64,000 nt of DNA from Alkalibacillus aidingensis (lineage in GTDB: Bacteria > Bacillota > Bacilli > Bacillales > Alkalibacillaceae). Every line of letters begins with the position of its first letter. Within the stretch, counting starts at the first letter, position 1. Positions 57,990 to 64,000 of this stretch are shown piece after piece. Made by a program: the position numbers and the translations under genes. The stretch lies in the NCBI RefSeq assembly GCF_014595945.1, contig NZ_JABXWU010000001.1:868001-932000 (forward strand), written 5' to 3'. Below the pieces are notes generated by a model, which saw only the letters and a list, made by a program, of their open reading frames with translations, was not told the origin of the DNA and searched no databases.

Positions 57990-58287
57990 ACAACCTATCA
58001 TAGCATATAGATAATTATAATCAACCATTTGGTAAAGGCTACTCCTAGGTATGAGCCTTCAACTAGGTAATTGATGAAAACGTGTATTTATTAATGAATA
58101 TGCAATTATTTGATAAGTCGCTTTCACCTATTGTGCTTAAGAAATGTTGGAAATTCTTGAAGTGAAATATGACTTTTTTATGAAAAAATTTTCAAATTAG
58201 CTATTTTTCACGTTTTTTGGGTTATAATAAGATTACAAACTAATAAATCATATCCCAACTTAAACATATTATGAAGGTGTTTTGTCA
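57990..58287. other. Intergenic region upstream of the 60-aa gene
   Basis: No ORF supported. A TATAAT at about 58223-58228 in an AT-rich context is the best -10 candidate for the small gene; no matching -35 was found at 16-18 nt. The region contains a weak imperfect repeat of CTAGGTA (about 58046-58080). Confidence 0.4.
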
Positions 58288-58323
58288 GTGGATCATGAAG
58301 TTATTATAAAAAGAGGTGAGTAA
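58288..58323 (+). CDS. Possible leader peptide, 11 aa
   Basis: GTG at 58288, with AAGGTG 8 nt upstream, encodes MDHEVIIKRGE and stops at 58321-58323. The peptide's last codons contain the SD (GAGGTG) of the next gene, whose ATG begins one base after the stop. This geometry suggests translational coupling rather than chance, but so short a frame is weak evidence. Confidence 0.4.
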   Translation: MDHEVIIKRGE

Positions 58324-58324
58324 T

Positions 58325-58507
58325 ATGTTTGTTGTCCAAAAGCAACGAATGGCAAATCAAAAACTAGACCAATTGCTTAACGGATATTCCGCTTACGCAG
58401 AAACAGATGAACTCATCCGACTAATGAGACGCAGAATTAATTCACACAATTTAGATATCCATGTCGATCAAACAGATATTGGTTGTTGGTTCATTCCAAA
58501 GAATTAA
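58325..58507 (+). CDS. Hypothetical protein, 60 aa
   Basis: Not recognised with certainty. A basic, helical small protein (MANQKLDQLLNGYSAYAETDELIRLMRRRINSHN) with a beta-like C-terminus containing a Cys-Trp pair (IGCWFIPKN). No TM. SD GAGGTGAG 6 nt before the ATG; strong terminator downstream, so a monocistronic gene. A small uncharacterised gene may be conserved at this place between ytrI and nrnA in relatives, but I cannot confirm it. Confidence 0.7.
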   Translation: MFVVQKQRMANQKLDQLLNGYSAYAETDELIRLMRRRINSHNLDIHVDQTDIGCWFIPKN

Positions 58508-58522
58508 TACTTATATGCAAAA

Positions 58523-58557
58523 CCTCCCATAAGCTATCACTTATGGGAGGTTTTTTG
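58523..58557. terminator. Bidirectional terminator
   Basis: AAACCTCCCATAAG-ctat-CACTTATGGGAGGTTTTTTGG: strong stem and T run, between the 60-aa gene and nrnA, which converge. Confidence 0.9.
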
Positions 58558-58559
58558 GT

Positions 58560-59510
58560 TCAACTATATTGCTGACAAACATGGTCCAAGTCCTTAATAA
58601 GCTCCTCTGCTTCATCCCACGTGTCAACACGGGCACCAGAAGCCATTGGATGGCCACCTCCATTATAATTAGCTGCAACCTCATTTATAACAGGACCCTT
58701 TGAACGAAGTCGCACTCTAATGACATCTTCTTCTTCCACAAAAAATACCCAGGATAATACCCCTGCTATATCACCAGCTATTCCTACGAATGCATGCGTC
58801 TCCTCTGCAGTCACTTGATATTTCTTTAGCATATCCTTAGTGATCTTAAATACAGCTAAGCCACTCTCTCTTGGCTCTAAAGCCTGTAACAACTCTCCTT
58901 TGAATTTAGCAATATTTAAAGACACTTGGTACATGCTGTCATATAATTCTTTGCGATCAAAATCATATTGCACTAATTCTTGAGCAGCATTGAATGTTCT
59001 TTCTGTTGTGCTTGGAAAAAGGAACCTTCCCGTGTCGCCTACAATTCCAGCATACAAAAGTCGTGCTGAGTGAGCATTTAATTTCCAACCCTCTTCTTTT
59101 CCTGCTAAGTATAATTCATAAACCATTTCACTTGTAGAAGAGGCATCCGTATCAATCCACATTAAATCTCCATATGGCTCCCTATTAGGATGATGGTCTA
59201 TTTTAATGATTTGCTCACCTTTACGGTACCTTTGATCACAAACTCTCTCTTCATTTGCAGTATCGCAAACAATGACTAAGGCTCCTTCATATTGAGCATC
59301 TGAAATATCATCCAGCCTCGAAAGATAGTTTAAAGATGGATCTTCCTCACCTACAATATAAACATTTTTTTGAGGATAGGTCGTTTTAATTAACTCAGCA
59401 AGCCCTGCTTGAGAACCATACGCATCAGGATCTGGTCGCACATGCCGATGTAAAATAACCGTTTGGTATTGTTTGATCTCTTGTATAATTTGTTCTTTCA
59501 CTATGGACAT
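58560..59510 (-). CDS. nrnA: Bifunctional oligoribonuclease/pAp phosphatase NrnA
   Basis: A 316-aa DHH/DHHA1 phosphoesterase that degrades nanoRNA and dephosphorylates pAp. Motifs: HRHVRPDPDAYGSQ, CDTANEERV, the DHH triad in KIDHHPNRE, GIVGDTGRFLF and the C-terminal DHHA1 GGGHPMASGAR. Length equals the family norm (about 313). Same neighbourhood as ytqI in B. subtilis (ytrI-nrnA-ytpI-ytoI). Confidence 0.95.
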   Translation of the reverse strand: MSIVKEQIIQEIKQYQTVILHRHVRPDPDAYGSQAGLAELIKTTYPQKNVYIVGEEDPSLNYLSRLDDISDAQYEGALVIVCDTANEERVCDQRYRKGEQIIKIDHHPNREPYGDLMWIDTDASSTSEMVYELYLAGKEEGWKLNAHSARLLYAGIVGDTGRFLFPSTTERTFNAAQELVQYDFDRKELYDSMYQVSLNIAKFKGELLQALEPRESGLAVFKITKDMLKKYQVTAEETHAFVGIAGDIAGVLSWVFFVEEEDVIRVRLRSKGPVINEVAANYNGGGHPMASGARVDTWDEAEELIKDLDHVCQQYS

Positions 59511-59597
59511 CCTTTCCTATACAATGACGCTAGCATTTTATGATAAAAATCGTTACAATAGATTCGAAAGAGTTGATTAAAAAAGGAGAGTTCTATT

Positions 59598-59897
59598 TTG
59601 CTAATACTTATCTCAATTTTTGTTGTATCATTTATTCTATATATATATTTCAAAGTGCGAATTACCAATTATAAAAATCCATTATATATTTATTACACAA
59701 ATGGTAAAGCAAGAATCGCTTTAGGATTATTTATTTCAACTTTCGGAATGAACCAATATTTATATTATCTATCTCAGCTTGCCTTATTCATATGTATAGC
59801 CTTTCTCGCCTTAGGTATTGCACAAATCGTTTATGGTTATAAAATTTATAAACACTACAGGGGCGAAATTTTAAAAACTGAAGTCGTTAACGGTTGA
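59598..59897 (+). CDS. ytpI: YtpI family membrane protein
   Basis: A 99-aa protein with three TM segments (about 3-19, 37-55, 60-82), the interrupted FGMNQYLYYLSQ motif and the C-terminal YKIYKHYRGE, in line with the YtpI family. The start is TTG 59598 with AAAGGAGAG upstream. Its end overlaps the convergent ytoI end by 11 bp. Function unknown. Confidence 0.85.
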   Translation: MLILISIFVVSFILYIYFKVRITNYKNPLYIYYTNGKARIALGLFISTFGMNQYLYYLSQLALFICIAFLALGIAQIVYGYKIYKHYRGEILKTEVVNG

Positions 59898-61197
59898 TAA
59901 ATTGAGTCATAACCATAGCCTTACCAGCTAACTCACCTTCATCATGTGAGATCACTTGTACATCAATCTTAGCAAATTTCCGACCAAGCTCTAATACTTG
60001 AGGAATGATCGTTAACGATGCACCAATCTGAACAGGTTTCATGTAAAAGATTGATAAATTCTCAATCACCATGTCTCCTGTTTTTTCTTTCTTTAAGGAT
60101 TGATTACAAACCTCTGTTACTAAAGAAGCGAAAACACCATAAGAAAGTGTTCCTAGATGATTGGTCATCTGTGGTGTCACTTCCGTTTTAAACTCATTGG
60201 TTTCCTCATGAAATAACAACTGCTTCTGAACGAGATCGTCGATTGTTTCTCCAATCTGAGGCTGTCTTTGACTGCTCTGTAACCCCTTTATCACATCTTG
60301 TCTAGTTATAACACCTTGAAAAATATGCTCTTCATCGACGACCGGCATTAATTCAATTCCTTGCCAAACCATTGTATGTGCCGCACTTGTTAACGAAGTA
60401 GTGACCTTGGCTACTATAGGCTTTTTAGTCATCACTTTATCTATAGTTAAGTCAATTCGTTTATTAATAATGTCCTTTGAAGTCACGATTCCCACAACTC
60501 TATTTTTCCGGTTTAAAACTGGGTAGCGACTATGTTTTGTTTGTTCGTTTAAAACATGCCAAGCCGATACTTGATCATCTTCGTATAACACATAGGTTTC
60601 ATCAATTGGTGTATAAATATCATCGACAATGACTATTTCTTTCTTAATTAGCTGATCATAAATGGCTCTGTTTATCATCGCAGCCACCGTAAATGAATCA
60701 TAAGAGCAGGATATGACTGGTAATTCATAACGATCGGCTAACGATTTCACATGGTCTGTCGTATCAAAGCCTCCAGTAATTAAAATGGCTGCTCCAGCAT
60801 TTAATGCTTTTTCCTGAGCTTTCACTCTGTTACCGACAATAAGTAAAGATCCTTTTTCCGTATAACGCATCATAGCTTCTAGCTTCATAGCACCAATAAC
60901 AAACTTATTTAGCGTTTTATGTAATCCACTACGTCCACCAAGGACATGACCATCGATTATATTGACAACTTCTGCGAAGGTTAACTTCTCAATGTTTTCT
61001 TTCTTTTTCTGCTCAATTCGGATTGTACCAACACGTTCGATGGTACTAACATATCCCACATTTTCAGCCTCTTTAATTGCCCGGTAAGCTGTTCCTTCAC
61101 TAACTTCTAAATTTTTCGCAATCATTCTCACGGAAATTTTAGTCCCTACTGGAAGGGATTCAATATAACTCAGTATTTGCTCGTGTTTAGTACTCAT
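59887..61197 (-). CDS. ytoI: YtoI-like protein (HTH, DRTGG, CBS pair, hotdog)
   Basis: A 436-aa multidomain protein: N-terminal winged HTH (1-60, VRMIAKNLEVSEGTAYRAIKEAE), DRTGG-like domain (about 75-175), two CBS domains (about 190-310, VGIVTSKDIINKRID and GVITRQDVIKGLQ) and a C-terminal hotdog/thioesterase-like domain (about 320-436). Likely senses a nucleotide or second messenger through CBS and acts as regulator; ligand unknown. Domain order and place match B. subtilis ytoI. Confidence 0.9.
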   Translation of the reverse strand: MSTKHEQILSYIESLPVGTKISVRMIAKNLEVSEGTAYRAIKEAENVGYVSTIERVGTIRIEQKKKENIEKLTFAEVVNIIDGHVLGGRSGLHKTLNKFVIGAMKLEAMMRYTEKGSLLIVGNRVKAQEKALNAGAAILITGGFDTTDHVKSLADRYELPVISCSYDSFTVAAMINRAIYDQLIKKEIVIVDDIYTPIDETYVLYEDDQVSAWHVLNEQTKHSRYPVLNRKNRVVGIVTSKDIINKRIDLTIDKVMTKKPIVAKVTTSLTSAAHTMVWQGIELMPVVDEEHIFQGVITRQDVIKGLQSSQRQPQIGETIDDLVQKQLLFHEETNEFKTEVTPQMTNHLGTLSYGVFASLVTEVCNQSLKKEKTGDMVIENLSIFYMKPVQIGASLTIIPQVLELGRKFAKIDVQVISHDEGELAGKAMVMTQFINR

Positions 61198-61295
61198 ATT
61201 TACTTCACCTATTTCTTAAGCCATATAAAACCATTATACCTCTTGTATCATTTTGCTTCAATTTTCCAATGCTGAACATCATATTGCGTAGCCCA

Positions 61296-61340
61296 TAAAA
61301 AAACGTCCCAAAAGTCAGTTATTAAGACCTTTGGGACAGC
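61296..61340 (-). terminator. Terminator after ytkL
   Basis: GTCCCAAA-GGTC...GAC-TTTTGGGAC and seven T read on the minus strand, 6-50 nt after the ytkL stop. Confidence 0.85.
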
Positions 61341-61345
61341 TCGAT

Positions 61346-62026
61346 TTATAGTGTGAGTTCATCTCCAGGATTCATGACCTGGCCTACCCCTGCTTGTAAT
61401 GAGTTGGCAAAAGCTTGCCCATCCTGTTCAATAAGTGGGAATGTATTATAATGAACAGGTACAACCTTTTTAGCTTTAATCCACTCAGCTGCAAGCTTGG
61501 CATCTTCAGGTCCCATCGTAAAATTATCACCGATTGGAAGAAAAGCTAAATCAATATCATTTAAATCACCAATTAGCTTTAAGTCAGAGAATAAACCCGT
61601 ATCACCTGCATGGTAGATGGTTTTACCATTAATCGTTAATAAGATTCCACCTGGCATCCCTGTATAAACGATCGTTCCATCATCTTCATTATAACTTGAA
61701 CCATGAAAGGCTTGTGTGAACTTTACCTTTCCAAAATCAAATTGATGAGAACCCCCGATATGCATAGGGTGAGTGTTTAAACCTTTATTGCCTAAGTAAG
61801 TTGCTAATTCAAATGGGGCAACCACTAAAGCTTCATTTTTCTTAGCAAGCTGTTCAGTATCACCAACATGGTCATTATGTCCATGTGTCAAAAGGATTAC
61901 ATCAGGCTTAACCTGATCTACATTCAAATCACAAGAATCGTTTCCACTTATAAAGGGGTCGATCAAGATCGATGTGTCATTGTTTTCAACTTTAACAACA
62001 GAATGTCCGTGGTAGGATACTTTCAT
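61346..62026 (-). CDS. ytkL: Metal-dependent hydrolase, UPF0173 / MBL fold (YtkL)
   Basis: A 226-aa metallo-beta-lactamase-fold protein. Metal motif [10 protein letters not shown] (about 49-58), further ligands in MHIGGS and HAGDTGLF, C-terminal VPVHYNTFP. The substrate is unknown for the family. Two adjacent ATGs; the second gives the family N-terminus MKVSYHGHS and better spacing from GGAGG (7 nt). Near-identical architecture to B. subtilis YtkL. Confidence 0.94.
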   Translation of the reverse strand: MKVSYHGHSVVKVENNDTSILIDPFISGNDSCDLNVDQVKPDVILLTHGHNDHVGDTEQLAKKNEALVVAPFELATYLGNKGLNTHPMHIGGSHQFDFGKVKFTQAFHGSSYNEDDGTIVYTGMPGGILLTINGKTIYHAGDTGLFSDLKLIGDLNDIDLAFLPIGDNFTMGPEDAKLAAEWIKAKKVVPVHYNTFPLIEQDGQAFANSLQAGVGQVMNPGDELTL

Positions 62027-62139
62027 CATAAAACCTCCATTTTTAAAATTTTCTCAATTAATTACTTCTTCATCATTCATTTATTTCCCTTTTTCAGTTA
62101 AGATAACACATAACAAATAAGAATTTTAGAGGTGATTTA

Positions 62140-63234
62140 ATGAATCATAGAATTGATCAACTAATTAATGAATTAAAACAAAGAAGTATCGACAGCATGT
62201 TTATAACTTCAAAGGCAAACATTTTTTATTTTAGTCAGCTTTATGCAGAAGCACATGAACGCCTCATCGCCTTATACATAGACCAAAAAGGAAATCGTGT
62301 GTTAGTTGTGCCTGCTCTTGAACTTGAAGACGTTAAAAATACGGGATGGAAAGAAGCGATCATCACCTATTATGACCATGAAGACCCATGGGAGAAATTC
62401 AACGAATGGGTTAAGAAAACAGGGTTCACTCCTTCATCAATAGGGATTGAAGAAGAAAGCTTGAATGTTCAACGCTACAAACTCCTACAGAAGCATTTAC
62501 CAACTAGTGAATTGGTCGATGGACAACTGTTACTTAACCAGATGAGAGTTATAAAGGATGAATCTGAGGCAAGTATACTACAAGAGGCGGCTAAGTTTGC
62601 TGATTTTGGTGTTGAGACGGCTGTCAAGCATATTCAACCTGGCAAGACAGAATTAGAAATTATTGCTCAAGTTGAATACGCCTTAAAGAAAGAAGGCATA
62701 CGTCATATGTCATTCTCAACATTAGTTCTTTCTGGAGACAAAACTGCTGCTCCTCATGGAAACCCTAGCACTAAAGTCATTGAATCTGGTGACTTTGTCT
62801 TAATGGACCTAGGTGTTATTCATAATGGCTACTGTTCAGACATCACCCGAACCGTAGCAGTAGGGGATATCTCTGATGAACAAAAAGAAATTTACAATAC
62901 TGTTCTTAATGCTGAATTAGCTGGATTAGACGCTTGCCAAATAGGGACGCCACTCGGGGAAATTGACCGTGCGGCACGTGATGTCATCGAAAAGGCTGGC
63001 TATGGAGAATATTTTACTCATCGAATTGGACATGGACTAGGTATTGATGTACATGAGTTCCCTTCCATGGCTTCAAACAACCAAGACCCACTGCAAGCTG
63101 GAATGAGCTTTACGATTGAGCCTGGAATCTACCTACCTGGTGCAGGTGGAGTTAGAATTGAAGATGATGTCCTAATGACAAAACAGGGAGCTAAAACGTT
63201 AACTAAATACCCGAAAGAGCTCATTATTTTATAA
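62140..63234 (+). CDS. M24 family Xaa-Pro dipeptidase (PepQ-like)
   Basis: A 364-aa creatinase-like N-domain (1-130) plus pita-bread metallopeptidase. Metal ligands are visible: VLMDLGVIHNGYCSDITRT (two Asp), HRIGHGLGIDVHE (His), TIEPGIYLPG (Glu) and RIEDDVL (Glu). Cleaves X-Pro dipeptides by family. GAGGTGAT precedes the ATG. Divergent from ytkL. Confidence 0.93.
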   Translation: MNHRIDQLINELKQRSIDSMFITSKANIFYFSQLYAEAHERLIALYIDQKGNRVLVVPALELEDVKNTGWKEAIITYYDHEDPWEKFNEWVKKTGFTPSSIGIEEESLNVQRYKLLQKHLPTSELVDGQLLLNQMRVIKDESEASILQEAAKFADFGVETAVKHIQPGKTELEIIAQVEYALKKEGIRHMSFSTLVLSGDKTAAPHGNPSTKVIESGDFVLMDLGVIHNGYCSDITRTVAVGDISDEQKEIYNTVLNAELAGLDACQIGTPLGEIDRAARDVIEKAGYGEYFTHRIGHGLGIDVHEFPSMASNNQDPLQAGMSFTIEPGIYLPGAGGVRIEDDVLMTKQGAKTLTKYPKELIIL

Positions 63235-63370
63235 TAACCTTATTTTGAATTGAGACATCGTCTCTCAAATAGAAATTAGATATGTCTACACCTGGTAACT
63301 CTTTTTTTAGGTTAAGAAGGAATTTAAATTAGTGTTATTACCCCAATAATTATTTTAGAACCATAAAATA

Positions 63371-63405
63371 ACACCTCCAGCAGGGAAATTGCCAGAGGTG
63401 TTATT
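63371..63405. terminator. Bidirectional terminator
   Basis: ATAACACCTC-(17 nt)-GAGGTGTTAT with flanking A/T, between convergent dipeptidase and YjiH-type genes. Confidence 0.75.
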
Positions 63406-63407
63406 TG

Positions 63408-64000
63408 CTAGTTAAAAACTATAAATTGTGCAATAAGGACAATGATTGGTAATGTAATGACTGTTCGCTGAACGAAAATAATAAATAACTCGTGTAATTT
63501 TAATGGAATATTTGACCTTAAAATAAGGACACCAATTTCAGACATATAGATTATTTGTGTAATTGACAAAGCACCGACCACAAAGCGAGTTAATTCACTT
63601 TCAATGCCACTTCCAATAACAGCAGGTAAAAACATATCCGCAAACCCCACAAGCATAGCAGGAGCAGCAATACTTGCCTCTGGAATATTCATTAACTCTA
63701 GCAGTGGGATTAATGGGTACGATAATACTTGGAAAATAGGTGTAAACTCAACAATAATTAAAGCAATTGCTCCTAGACTCATGACAAGTGGGATTAAACC
63801 TAACCAAATATCCATCACTGTTTTGATGCCATTTTTAAATTGATCACTAAGGCCTTTTGCATGACTAGCCTTGTTTAATGCCTGAATCCATCCCCATTTT
63901 ACGGGTGAGATCCCTCTTGGATTGGATTCATTAATCTGCTTTCCAACCTCTTCAAAATATGTCTCATCTTTACGGGATAGTGGTGGGATTCTAGGTATAA
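63408..64000 (-). CDS. YjiH-type nucleoside-recognition (gate) domain membrane protein (partial, N-terminus beyond window)
   Basis: The frame is open to the right edge (about 197 codons). The visible C-terminal part starts with a soluble loop (KDETYFEEVGKQINESN, PVKWGWIQALNKAS), then five hydrophobic segments with the gate-type sequence PEASIAAPAMLVGFADMFLPAVIGSG (about 65 residues after the ATG at 63815). This pattern fits the YjiH / nucleoside-recognition family; transported or sensed ligand unknown. An internal GTG-ATG could be mistaken for a start at 63818, but homologous sequence continues upstream. Confidence 0.85.
   Translation of the reverse strand, partial: IPRIPPLSRKDETYFEEVGKQINESNPRGISPVKWGWIQALNKASHAKGLSDQFKNGIKTVMDIWLGLIPLVMSLGAIALIIVEFTPIFQVLSYPLIPLLELMNIPEASIAAPAMLVGFADMFLPAVIGSGIESELTRFVVGALSITQIIYMSEIGVLILRSNIPLKLHELFIIFVQRTVITLPIIVLIAQFIVFN

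Overview
This looks like a chromosomal window from a low-GC, endospore-forming member of the Bacillaceae. Gene order largely follows the Bacillus subtilis polX-to-ytkL region. Sporulation and germination genes (sspI, ytxC, ytrH, ytrI, a gerA-type operon), T-box leaders before pheS and thrS, an L20-type leader before infC, and many TTG or GTG starts behind strong Shine-Dalgarno (SD) sites all fit. No rRNA, tRNA, CRISPR array, prophage or intact insertion sequence was seen.

Layout. 1-11.9 kb: polX (cut by the left edge), cvpA, zapA, rnhC behind an unusual 4 x 52-bp degenerate repeat, pheST with T-box, a type I signal peptidase, ysgA, sspI, an M42 peptidase, a dimeric dUTPase, a TVP38-family membrane protein and a DUF1294 protein. 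12.2-17.4 kb: an accessory island between the DUF1294 gene and rplT. 17.4-33.5 kb: the translation and replication block infC-rpmI-rplT, thrS, ytxC, dnaI, dnaB, nrdR, gapB, coaE, ytaF, mutM, polA, phoPR. 33.8-40.3 kb: a second non-core insertion with a SulP transporter plus universal stress protein, a three-gene germinant receptor operon and an orphan SplA-like gene. 40.5-57 kb: central carbon and fatty-acid block mdh, icd, citZ, ytwI, ytvI, fxsA, pyk, pfkA, accA, accD, a FadR/GntR regulator, malic enzyme, dnaE. 57-64 kb: ytrH, ytrI, a small gene with a leader ORF, nrnA, ytpI, ytoI, ytkL, an M24 dipeptidase and a YjiH-type membrane protein cut by the right edge.

The most interesting part is the 12.2-17.4 kb island. 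It holds a PlcR-like HTH-TPR regulator (RRNPP family). Divergent from it is a 52-codon ORF, missed by length-filtered ORF calling, that looks like a secreted pheromone precursor (signal peptide, short polar C-terminus, own promoter, SD and terminator). Next to it lie a 419-aa secreted orphan protein and a divergent membrane-anchored orphan. Their shared promoter region carries a perfect palindrome (ATGTTGATTCAACAT), and a related inverted repeat lies beyond the 3' end of the secreted gene. The regulator appears frameshifted at its N-terminus: restoring one 8-bp copy of AAAGAATT joins a well-placed start to the HTH frame. This looks like a possible uncharacterised peptide quorum-sensing module, perhaps in an inactive or slipped state.

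Other points are two structured intergenic repeats (42.9 and 46.1-46.4 kb), an AUU start for infC, and several small ORFs in the island. Functional names for core genes rest on recalled family sequences and synteny, not on a search.
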